DNA from: Thermotogae bacterium
GTDB lineage: Bacteria > Thermotogota > Thermotogae > UBA12178
Direction of reading: 5' to 3'
DNA: 6,974 nucleotides
Assembly (NCBI GenBank): GCA_003641795.1
Contig: QNAP01000097.1
Span: forward strand, 1 to 6,974
Under the pieces are notes generated by a model, which saw only the letters and a list, made by a program, of their open reading frames with translations, searched no databases and was not told the origin of the DNA. The translations under genes and the position numbers were made by a program. Shown here in pieces: positions 1 through 5,722 of this stretch (the stretch's first letter is position 1; each line of letters starts with the position of its first letter).

Positions 1-723
1 CATTAAGAAAAGCTCACGGTACTTCCGTACTTCTTTGAACGTTTCGAAAATGCGTCTGAAGCCTTCTTTGACACTGACGGAAAAGCTAAGCTTTGAGGTT
101 CCTCTTTCTTCCCTCACATGTTTCATAAAGGGAAGTGTGAATCCGAACCACCACAATCCGACGGTGACGAAAGAAAGCTTCATGCCATCCACAGGACTCT
201 TCAAGAAAAAGAAACCCGGTTTGAGCACCATGATTATGTTCAGCAAAAAAAGGAGACCTCCGCCCACGTATCCGTAAGCATATCCCAATGATGATATCCA
301 ATCAATACGTTTTTTGGAAGTGACCACTGGTAAAAACGAGTCGTAGAAAACCCCGGCAGCGGAAAAAGCCACGTTAGCAACCACGTAGAGTACGGAGCAG
401 AGCAAAAACTCTCCCCGATCCACGGTGAAAAGAGCCGCTGTAAAAAAAGCTCCAGTGGTCACGAAGGATATCATCGTGCGCTTCCGTACAGCCGCATGGT
501 CGGCAATTGCGCCGAGTATGGGAGATATAACCACCGCAATGATCATAGCCACAGATTGGGTGTATCCCCAATAGCTCGTGGAAAGGAATGGCTCTAAGTT
601 GGCTGCCGCTACATCCTTGAAAAATATTGGGAGAAGAGCTGCTTGAATGGTGGTAGAAAAAGCAGAATTGGCCCAGTCATACATTACCCATGCAGACTCG
701 GCCTTATTCTTTGTGCCGAGCAT
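1..723 (-). CDS. MFS transporter, Atg22/UMF1-like (N-terminal part, cut by window edge)
   Basis: This is the first 241 codons of an integral membrane transporter; the frame is open to the window edge with no stop. The start is ATG at 723, seven bases after a GGGAGGT ribosome site (731-737). The N-terminus carries WVMYDWANSAFSTT (residues 12-25), the YDWANSAF signature of the UMF1/Atg22 branch of the major facilitator superfamily. Hydrophobic segments lie near 21-36, 55-74, 86-101, 107-127, 147-167 and 183-199. An MFS motif-A-like loop, GAIADHAAVRKR (71-82), follows the second one, and FYDSFLP (126-132) and SLGYAYGYVGGG (145-156) are also family-typical. A charged segment (201-237) probably begins the central cytoplasmic loop. 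Family members are usually about 400-450 residues, so slightly over half is visible. Bacterial members are mostly uncharacterised and the substrate cannot be read from sequence. It lies downstream of the rpsB terminator, so it is probably a separate transcription unit. Confidence 0.88.
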   Translation of the reverse strand, partial: MLGTKNKAESAWVMYDWANSAFSTTIQAALLPIFFKDVAAANLEPFLSTSYWGYTQSVAMIIAVVISPILGAIADHAAVRKRTMISFVTTGAFFTAALFTVDRGEFLLCSVLYVVANVAFSAAGVFYDSFLPVVTSKKRIDWISSLGYAYGYVGGGLLFLLNIIMVLKPGFFFLKSPVDGMKLSFVTVGLWWFGFTLPFMKHVREERGTSKLSFSVSVKEGFRRIFETFKEVRKYRELFLM

Positions 724-744
724 ATTCTGTACCTCCCACAGTTG

Positions 745-772
745 ATTTTATCACGCGGTTTTGAAAAAACAA
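745..772 (-). promoter_or_regulatory. Possible sigma-A promoter for the MFS transporter gene
   Basis: On the minus strand a TAAAAT -10-like hexamer (750-745) lies 16 bases after TTGTTT (772-767), a weak -35 match. Transcription would begin around 738, leaving a very short leader that includes the GGGAGGT ribosome site. The -35-like element sits in the T-tract of the rpsB terminator, so termination of one unit and initiation of the next would share DNA. The match is modest, and read-through from rpsB is an alternative source of transcript. Confidence 0.35.
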
Positions 773-798
773 AGGGAGGCGTTGACGCCTCCCTTTTT
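764..798 (-). terminator. Intrinsic terminator after rpsB
   Basis: A perfect 10-bp inverted repeat, AAAGGGAGGC (771-780) and GCCTCCCTTT (787-796), encloses a six-base loop. On the minus strand the hairpin is followed by G and six T (769-764), which is the classical Rho-independent form, and it starts about 17 bases after the rpsB stop codon. On the plus strand the stem runs into only five T, so weak bidirectional function is possible. It marks the end of the yceD-to-rpsB cluster. Confidence 0.88.
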
Positions 799-812
799 AT
801 GTTGACGTGACA

Positions 813-1628
813 TCAGATATTCTTCATCTCGTCATCTTCGTCTTCTTCTCCTTCTTCTTCACCCACCAAATCTATCTCCTCAGGTTCATCAGGGATTACT
901 TCTGGGACCTCTTCCGTCTGGTCTTCCGATTCCTCTTCTGTAGAAAGGCCTTCGCGTCCTTCGATAATGGCGTCTGCGATTTTAGAAGTTATGAGCCGGA
1001 TCGCTCTGATAGCGTCATCGTTTCCTGGAATCACGAAGTCAATTTCATCGGGATCACAGTTGGTGTCTACTATGGCCACTATTGGTATTGAGAGCAGATT
1101 TGCTTCCCTCACAGCGATCTTCTCTTTTCGGGGATCGACGATGTAAATAACATCGGGCACTCGATCCATGCCTTTTACACCACCGAGGTTTTTACGGAGC
1201 TTTACCAATTCTTTCTTCAAAAGTGCCTGTGTCTTCTTGGGTTGGCGGTCTAACTCGCCACTGAGCTCCATTTCCTCCAGTTCTTCAAGCCTACGAATCC
1301 TCTTTTGAATGGTTTTGAAGTTCGTGAGTAACCCGCCAAGCCATCGGTTGTTCACGTAATACGCGCCGCAACGTTTTGCTTCCTTTTCGACGATTTCTTG
1401 AGCCTGGCGTTTGGTTCCCACAAAGAGGAACGAAGCTCCCTCTGTGGCTTTGTCGCGCACAAAGTTGTACGCTACCTCAATATGTTTGATCGATTCCTGC
1501 AGATTGATGATGTGTATGCCTTTTCTGGCGCCGTAGATGTAGGGTTTCATCTTGGGGTGCCATCGCTGTGTTCTGTGCCCGAAGTGCACTCCCGCTTCGA
1601 GCAGTTCTTTCTTCGTAACCACTGCCAA
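813..1628 (-). CDS. rpsB: 30S ribosomal protein S2
   Basis: This encodes S2, a late-assembling protein of the small ribosomal subunit. The S2 fold is recognisable throughout: KKELLEAGVHFGHRTQRWHPKM (residues 6-27), IYGARKGIHIINL (31-43), FVGTKRQAQ (69-77), YVNNRWLGGLLTNF (91-104), PDVIYIVDP (158-166) and the C-terminal IPIVAIVDTNCDPDEIDFVIPGNDDA (181-206). I chose TTG at 1628 as the start: GGAGG ends eight bases before it, and the protein then begins (M)AVVTKKELL as expected for the family. An in-frame GTG at 1706 would add 26 residues with no family resemblance. The product is 271 residues, slightly long because of a tail from about 229 that is very acidic (23 Asp/Glu in the last 41 residues). 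tsf, the common downstream partner of rpsB, is absent; a terminator follows instead. It is probably co-transcribed with rsfS, with a structured leader between them. Confidence 0.97.
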   Translation of the reverse strand: MAVVTKKELLEAGVHFGHRTQRWHPKMKPYIYGARKGIHIINLQESIKHIEVAYNFVRDKATEGASFLFVGTKRQAQEIVEKEAKRCGAYYVNNRWLGGLLTNFKTIQKRIRRLEELEEMELSGELDRQPKKTQALLKKELVKLRKNLGGVKGMDRVPDVIYIVDPRKEKIAVREANLLSIPIVAIVDTNCDPDEIDFVIPGNDDAIRAIRLITSKIADAIIEGREGLSTEEESEDQTEEVPEVIPDEPEEIDLVGEEEGEEDEDDEMKNI

Positions 1629-1731
1629 TTTCAACACCTCCGTTGACGGTTTTAATCCTCCACCTTCGACCTCCGACTCAGAAGACGCGAACCTTGAATC
1701 AGGCACCCGCGCCGATCGAAGGTGTGTGAAA
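1629..1731 (-). promoter_or_regulatory. Structured rpsB leader RNA (candidate regulatory element)
   Basis: The 103 bases between the rsfS stop and the rpsB start are long for this otherwise tightly packed cluster. On the minus strand CACCTTCGA (1724-1716) pairs perfectly with TCGAAGGTG (1669-1661), and the stem extends to 11 pairs with one G-U. Inside it, TGATTC (1701-1696) can pair with GAGTCG (1679-1674) using G-U wobbles, and GGC/GCC (1713-1711 and 1704-1702) can form a second small hairpin. The result is a branched, three-way-junction-like fold of about 64 bases. No T-run follows the closing stem, so it does not look like a terminator. Three GGAGG motifs occur (1674-1670, 1661-1657, 1641-1637), and only the last is placed to start S2. 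Many bacteria control rpsB by S2 binding to its leader. That role here is inference, and I did not recognise a specific known motif. A processing site or attenuator is an alternative. Confidence 0.5.
1637..1641 (-). promoter_or_regulatory. Ribosome binding site that sets the TTG start of rpsB
   Basis: GGAGG, extended to GGAGGTG on the minus strand, lies eight bases before the TTG at 1628. This supports the TTG start over the upstream in-frame GTG at 1706. The two leading G bases also fall in a small CCG/CGG hairpin (minus strand CCGTCAACGG), so access to the site may depend on leader folding. Confidence 0.8.
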
Positions 1732-2097
1732 TTAAACTTCTATCAAATTCAACCTTTCCGCTGTAAGCCAGAGCGCTTCCAGATCATAAAACTCTCGGCC
1801 GTACTCGCTGAATATGTGAACGACTATGTCGCCGGCGTCGATCAAAAGCCAGTCGTGTTCCAAATCCTTATCATAAAAGATAACATGTTGGTTCAGTCGA
1901 CTTAGCTCTTCAAGCACCGCTTCTCTTAACGCCTTCATGTGTGGATTCGAGTTGGCGGTCACAATAACGAAGTAATCCGTAGGAACCGGTGTGGTATTCA
2001 TATCAAGTACCACAGGATTCTCTCCCTCGAGTTCCAGTATCACTTCTACGATCCGTTTCAACTTTTCGATCAGTTCTCGATCGCCTCCCTTCATCAT
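1732..2097 (-). CDS. rsfS: Ribosomal silencing factor RsfS (RsfA/Iojap family)
   Basis: RsfS-family proteins bind L14 on the large ribosomal subunit and block joining with the 30S subunit, lowering translation under starvation. The 121-residue length is typical. Recognisable family segments are VVLDMNTTPVPTDYFVIVTA (29-48), an SNPHMKAL helix start (50-57), DWLLIDAGDIVVHIF (82-96) and REFYDLEALW (101-110). The ATG at 2097 overlaps the glmS stop in ATGA, which suggests translational coupling. A second ATG follows at once. No good Shine-Dalgarno precedes these ATGs, whereas a strong GGGAGG lies just inside the gene (codons 4-5), so a slightly later start cannot be excluded. The S2 gene follows in the same direction, so ribosome silencing and a 30S protein are co-expressed. 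Confidence 0.95.
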   Translation of the reverse strand: MMKGGDRELIEKLKRIVEVILELEGENPVVLDMNTTPVPTDYFVIVTANSNPHMKALREAVLEELSRLNQHVIFYDKDLEHDWLLIDAGDIVVHIFSEYGREFYDLEALWLTAERLNLIEV

Positions 2098-3920
2098 TCT
2101 ACCGTAACGCTCTTGGCGAGGTTTCTCGGCTTGTCAGGATCCAACCCCCTTAGGTCGGATACGTGATAGGCGAAGAGTTGGATCACCGGCGCCATTACCA
2201 AAGGATAAAGGTTTTCGTCGATTTTTGGAACCCACAACGTGTCGTGGGAAACCTCCAATAACTCTCTGTCGCCTTCTGTTCCCAAGGAGATGATGGGAGC
2301 GCCCCTTGCTACAGATTCCATGATATTGCTCTTCATCTTTTGAAAGAGCCTGTCACGCGGGGCAATGGCAAAAACGGGGAATTTCTCATCCAAGAGGGCT
2401 ATCGGTCCGTGTTTTAATTCTCCCGCCTGGTAGGCTGTGGCGTTTATGTAGCTGATTTCCTTAAGTTTCAACGCTCCTTCCATGGCGGTGGGAACTCCAA
2501 GGCCCCGACCTATGTACATGAAATGATGGTAGTTCTGGTACTTCTTTGCCAGTTTGCATATTTCTTCAGAACGCGATAAGAGCCCTTCGAAGACCTCTGG
2601 AATGTGTGCTAATTGGTAAAGTATCTCATCGAATTCCTCTCTCCAAACCGACTTTTTTGCAGTCATGTACATGGCAAGTAGATAGAGCACCACTAATTGT
2701 GACACGTACGTCTTGGTAGCTGCCACGCCAATTTCAGGACCTGCCATCATCAAGATAGTCGCGTCGCTTTCGCGCGTCAAAGTTGAACCAACAACGTTAC
2801 AAACCGCGATGACGGTGCCACCTTTCCTTTTTGCAAGCCTCACGCCTTGAAGGGTATCTGCCGTTTCGCCGCTCTGTGATATGGCAATCACTAAGGTGTT
2901 CTTGTCTACATGAATATCTCTGTAACGAAATTCTGAGGCCACGTCCACTTCTACATCCAGATCCGAAAATCTCTCAAGGAAATATTTGAACACCAGCCCA
3001 GCGTGATAGCTCGTTCCGCAAGCCACCACCATGACCTTTCGTGCAGAGGCAATCGCCGGGGCCACCAATTCGAGCTCTTCGAAAACAACGCGTCTGTTGG
3101 AAGTAATTCTATTGGTTAAAGAACGTCGTACAGCTTCTGGCTCTTCCATTATCTCCTTGAGCATGAAATGCTTGTATCCAGACTTTTTCGCATCTGTTTC
3201 ATCCCAGTCCACGTGAAGCGCTTTCTTTTCAACTCTGTTACCCTCCAGATCGTAGATCTCTATGTTTGATCCCCTGATCCTAGCAATTTCCCCGTCTGAA
3301 AGAAAGATAACATCTCTCGTGTAACTCAGCATAGGTGTGATGTCGGACGCCAGTAGACCCAGTCCTTGTCCTTTGCCCACCACCAATGGACTTCCTTTCC
3401 TGGCAACCACCAGTTCCTCGGGCCTTTCAGCGTGTGAAACCGCGATCGCATACGCACCGTCGAGAGACCGTACCGCTGCCCTGACTGCTTCTAAGAGGTC
3501 CTCTTCGAAGTTTTCTTCTACCAGATGTGAGATAACTTCTGTATCCGTTTCGGAAACGAAAACATGCCCCCTGGATAGTAGTTCTTCTCTGAGCTCCCGA
3601 TAGTTTTCTATAATGCCATTGTGTACGACTGCTAATTTGCCAGTGCAATCCGTTTGGGGATGAGCGTTGATTTCGTTGGGTTCGCCATGAGTTGCCCACC
3701 GTGTGTGCGCTATACCGACACGAATATTCTTTTTCAGTTCTTCGCCCATCGATTCGATCAGCTGGTTTATCCTTCCGCGTACCTTTCTCAGCACCAAGCT
3801 TCCGTTTTCCACATAAGCGACACCGGCGGAGTCGTATCCCCTATACTCAAGCTTCTTCAGACCGTCTATCAACGCTTCCAAACGGTATTTCTCTCCAACC
3901 ATGCCTATGATGCCACACAT
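2094..3920 (-). CDS. glmS: Glutamine--fructose-6-phosphate aminotransferase (isomerizing)
   Basis: GlmS makes glucosamine-6-phosphate from fructose-6-phosphate and glutamine in the cytoplasm, the first committed step to UDP-GlcNAc, peptidoglycan and other amino-sugar polymers. At 608 residues it matches the usual size. It starts MCGIIG, giving the N-terminal nucleophile Cys after Met removal. The class II amidotransferase domain (about 2-240) shows HTRWATHG (72-79), HNGIIENY (100-107) and SETDTEVISHL (123-133). A KHFMLKEIMEEP linker (250-261) leads to two SIS sugar isomerase domains with ACGTSYHAG (300-308), ISQSGETADT (347-356) and ATKTYVSQL (401-409). Isomerase residues are in place: KLKEIS (485-490), KHGP (503-506) and the C-terminal LAKSVTVE with Lys603. 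It starts one base after the plsX stop, with a GAGGAG ribosome site inside plsX, and its stop overlaps rsfS. There is no room for a glmS ribozyme, so that feedback control is absent here. Confidence 0.98.
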   Translation of the reverse strand: MCGIIGMVGEKYRLEALIDGLKKLEYRGYDSAGVAYVENGSLVLRKVRGRINQLIESMGEELKKNIRVGIAHTRWATHGEPNEINAHPQTDCTGKLAVVHNGIIENYRELREELLSRGHVFVSETDTEVISHLVEENFEEDLLEAVRAAVRSLDGAYAIAVSHAERPEELVVARKGSPLVVGKGQGLGLLASDITPMLSYTRDVIFLSDGEIARIRGSNIEIYDLEGNRVEKKALHVDWDETDAKKSGYKHFMLKEIMEEPEAVRRSLTNRITSNRRVVFEELELVAPAIASARKVMVVACGTSYHAGLVFKYFLERFSDLDVEVDVASEFRYRDIHVDKNTLVIAISQSGETADTLQGVRLAKRKGGTVIAVCNVVGSTLTRESDATILMMAGPEIGVAATKTYVSQLVVLYLLAMYMTAKKSVWREEFDEILYQLAHIPEVFEGLLSRSEEICKLAKKYQNYHHFMYIGRGLGVPTAMEGALKLKEISYINATAYQAGELKHGPIALLDEKFPVFAIAPRDRLFQKMKSNIMESVARGAPIISLGTEGDRELLEVSHDTLWVPKIDENLYPLVMAPVIQLFAYHVSDLRGLDPDKPRNLAKSVTVE

Positions 3921-3921
3921 G

Positions 3922-4914
3922 TCATATCAACTCCTCGATCCTTCCCACCATATTGGTACGAGCACCCTTTTCGGCAAGTTTTACGGCGTTTCTGATGGCA
4001 GTTGCGTCCGAACTTCCATGGGCTTTGACCACGACTCCCTTCACACCCAGGAAAAATGCTCCGCCGTATGTCCTATAATCCAAACGGGCTTTTACCGTAT
4101 CGAAGACCCCCTTCATCATCAGCGCCCCTGCTTTCGCGAAAAATCCACCCTTCTTCACACATTCTTTTATCAAGTCTGTCATGAACCTCATAGCGCCTTC
4201 GTAAGCCTTGAGCGCCACGTTGCCAGCGAACCCGTCAGCGACGACCACATCTGCCTTTCCTTCTAAAACATCTCTACTTTCCATGTTTCCTAAAAATTTT
4301 TCACCGAATGTTTCAGAGAGCAGCTGATAGGCTTCTCTTGCAAGTGAATGCCCCTTTTCCGCCTCTTCTCCAATGTTCAACAGGCCAACTTTTGGTGATC
4401 CGATACCCAGAAGCTCCGCGTAGACGATCCCCATCCTTGCGAAATCCAACAGATGTTTTGGTTTGACTTCCGCATTCGCGCCCGCGTCAATGAGTACGGT
4501 CACTCCGGTTTTAGAGGGCACAGGTGTAGCCAACGCGGGTCTTTCTATACCAGTGATACGTCCGATCACAAAGGTGGCCACCGCCAACAACGCTCCGGTG
4601 TTGCCGGCACTGACGAACCCATCCGCTTTTCCAAGTTTCACCAGCTCGGCACCCACGAAGAGCGAGGAGCTCTTTCTCTTCAATACCTCAGAAGGCTTTT
4701 CATGGTTTTGAAACACGTCAGCGGCTTCGTGCAGGATTACATTGGAGGGAAGAACAGAGGAAAAACGAAGGATCTCTCTTTCAACGAGATCCTTCGCTCC
4801 CACCAGCACGATTTCCGCGTCAAGCCCTTCTGCGGCACTGATGGCTCCTTTAACAATCTCTCCAGGGGCTTGATCGCCGCCCATGGCATCTACAGCTATT
4901 CTCGGTCTGTTCAT
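3922..4914 (-). CDS. plsX: Phosphate acyltransferase PlsX
   Basis: PlsX converts acyl-ACP and phosphate to acyl-phosphate, which PlsY uses to acylate glycerol-3-phosphate; this is the usual bacterial entry to phospholipid synthesis. The 330-residue length is typical. Family segments are IAVDAMGGDQAP (6-17), LKRKSSSLFVGAELVK (78-93), GFVSAGNTGALLA (99-111), IERPALATPVPS (123-134), LIDAGANAEVKP (141-152), GLLNIGEEAEKGH (177-189), VVADGFAGNVALK (224-236) and the C-terminal GAFFLGVKGVVVKAHGSSDA (285-304). The ATG shares one base with the rpmF stop (TAATG) and has only a weak ribosome site, so translational coupling with rpmF is likely. In many bacteria rpmF-plsX is followed by fatty acid synthesis genes (fabH, fabD, fabG); here glmS follows instead. 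It is a peripheral membrane or cytoplasmic protein, and no membrane helices are visible. Confidence 0.97.
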   Translation of the reverse strand: MNRPRIAVDAMGGDQAPGEIVKGAISAAEGLDAEIVLVGAKDLVEREILRFSSVLPSNVILHEAADVFQNHEKPSEVLKRKSSSLFVGAELVKLGKADGFVSAGNTGALLAVATFVIGRITGIERPALATPVPSKTGVTVLIDAGANAEVKPKHLLDFARMGIVYAELLGIGSPKVGLLNIGEEAEKGHSLAREAYQLLSETFGEKFLGNMESRDVLEGKADVVVADGFAGNVALKAYEGAMRFMTDLIKECVKKGGFFAKAGALMMKGVFDTVKARLDYRTYGGAFFLGVKGVVVKAHGSSDATAIRNAVKLAEKGARTNMVGRIEELI

Positions 4915-5093
4915 TACTCTATCACGAGCACCTGCCTACCCTTGTAATATCCACAGGAAAGGCACACCTTGTGGGGTTCTTTTGGTGCACCACAGTTGGG
5001 GCAGGTGGTCAATGCTACGCGAATTGGATGATAAACCTTCTGTCTTCTGTGGCGCGTTTGGGATCTACTGCTCTTTTTCTTCGGTACAGCCAT
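4914..5093 (-). CDS. rpmF: 50S ribosomal protein L32
   Basis: This 59-codon gene encodes L32 of the large ribosomal subunit. The N-terminus, MAVPKKKSSRSQTRHRR, is the basic L32 tail. A zinc ribbon follows with Cys31-Pro-Asn-Cys34 and Cys44-Leu-Ser-Cys47, and the protein ends CGYYKGRQVLVIE. All four zinc cysteines are present, so this is the zinc-binding (C+) form. The ATG at 5093 has a strong AAAGGAGG site eight to nine bases upstream, at the very end of the yceD gene. The gap to yceD is five bases, and the stop overlaps the plsX start by one base. The yceD-rpmF-plsX order is a widespread conserved arrangement, which supports all three calls. Confidence 0.97.
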   Translation of the reverse strand: MAVPKKKSSRSQTRHRRQKVYHPIRVALTTCPNCGAPKEPHKVCLSCGYYKGRQVLVIE

Positions 5094-5098
5094 TCTGA

Positions 5099-5650
5099 TT
5101 AACCTCCTTTCTGCAGCCCCTTCAAAAGGTTTGACCTCGCTTCTTCCAGAAATTCGTCGAGCAGTTCACAATGATGTTCAGGATGTTCATTCAGATTCTC
5201 ACCACAAAAAGGGCAGAGCCCCTTGCAATCAGGTTTACACAAGGGCTTCTGTGGTACTTCCACCACAACGGCTTCTATGACTCTCTCGAAGAGGTCCACC
5301 ACCGGATCAGAATAATACACCACGTTTTCCAATTTTTCAAGTGCTTCCTCACGCTTCAGCATCTTCAGTTTTTCGATCGGCCTGTAAATAGCTTCGATCT
5401 CGCCATTTATATCGACGCGAGCGGATTCAAGACATCGAGAGCAAGGACAACTTAGCACCGTTTTGACCTTTCCTTGCACGAAAAGCTCTCGTCCCCGGAG
5501 AAGATACTCGATCTCCACTTTTAGCGGTTTCAACAGCGTGCAGGAACCGAATTCGAGTTCGACGCTATCCAATGTTACTTCGCCCTCGATGCGATAAACC
5601 GATCCTTGCTCTAAAGACTCGATGCTGACTTTGAAATCTTCGACTACCAC
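5099..5650 (-). CDS. yceD: YceD/DUF177 family protein
   Basis: This 183-residue protein belongs to the YceD (DUF177) family, which is regularly encoded just before rpmF and has been linked to 23S rRNA accumulation or large-subunit assembly; its exact action is not settled. The visible pattern fits: a beta-rich N-terminal part, a first cysteine cluster CPCSRCLE (68-75), an acidic helical stretch (about 98-125), and the C-terminal signature PLCKPDCKGLCPFCGENLN (136-154) with four cysteines and another at 161. The clusters suggest metal binding. The start is GTG at 5650, seven bases after AAGGAG. The alternative of a later start would lose family-like sequence. It is the first gene of the minus-strand cluster, 72 bases from the divergently read transglycosylase gene. 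Confidence 0.93.
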   Translation of the reverse strand: MVVEDFKVSIESLEQGSVYRIEGEVTLDSVELEFGSCTLLKPLKVEIEYLLRGRELFVQGKVKTVLSCPCSRCLESARVDINGEIEAIYRPIEKLKMLKREEALEKLENVVYYSDPVVDLFERVIEAVVVEVPQKPLCKPDCKGLCPFCGENLNEHPEHHCELLDEFLEEARSNLLKGLQKGG

Positions 5651-5656
5651 GCTCTT

Positions 5657-5663
5657 ACTCCTT
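5657..5663 (-). promoter_or_regulatory. Ribosome binding site for the GTG start of yceD
   Basis: AAGGAGT on the minus strand, with GGAG seven bases before the GTG at 5650. It is the only strong ribosome site nearby and supports the GTG start. Confidence 0.75.
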
Positions 5664-5678
5664 CATTACCCACAAGGG

Positions 5679-5684
5679 GTTATA
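5679..5684 (-). promoter_or_regulatory. Possible -10 element for the yceD-to-rpsB cluster
   Basis: TATAAC on the minus strand would place initiation near 5672, about 20 bases before the yceD GTG and just upstream of its ribosome site. No convincing -35 element lies 16-18 bases upstream (ACTCGA occurs there), so this rests on the -10 match and on position, as this is the only intergenic space ahead of the cluster. Confidence 0.4.
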
Positions 5685-5686
5685 AT
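5681..5686 (+). promoter_or_regulatory. Probable -10 element for the transglycosylase-fliF unit
   Basis: A perfect TATAAT sits about 36 bases before the ATG of the transglycosylase gene and would give a leader of roughly 30 bases carrying the AGAGGTG ribosome site (5711-5717). No clear sigma-A -35 is seen at the usual spacing. It overlaps the divergent -10 on the other strand. Confidence 0.5.
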
Positions 5687-5722
5687 TCTTACACACGCGC
5701 GTCGAGTCTAAGAGGTGTAACG

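Noticed and set aside
807..1091. Plus-strand open frame rich in Phe
   Set aside because: It is antisense to the rpsB 3' end; the Phe run is the complement of the acidic Glu codons, and it has no ribosome site or family resemblance.
1629..1706. In-frame extension of rpsB to GTG at 1706, adding 26 residues
   Set aside because: The extra residues show no S2 resemblance, and the TTG at 1628 has a well-spaced GGAGGTG and gives the normal S2 N-terminus.
1640..1731. tRNA-like gene in the gap before rpsB (a GGTTCGCGTC segment recalls a T-arm)
   Set aside because: No matching T-stem, no acceptor stem at the right spacing and no D-arm consensus; the strong pairing fits a leader fold better.
3915..3925. 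glmS ribozyme upstream of glmS
   Set aside because: Only one base separates plsX and glmS, and the ribozyme needs well over 100 bases of leader.
4453..4947. Long plus-strand open frame of 164 codons
   Set aside because: Antisense to plsX with low-complexity, non-protein-like composition; plsX is clearly the real gene.
5689..5720. Inverted repeat TTACAC (5689-5694) / GTGTAA (5715-5720) that could hide the transglycosylase ribosome site
   Set aside because: The left arm would lie largely upstream of the expected transcription start, and the stem is only six bases with a long loop.
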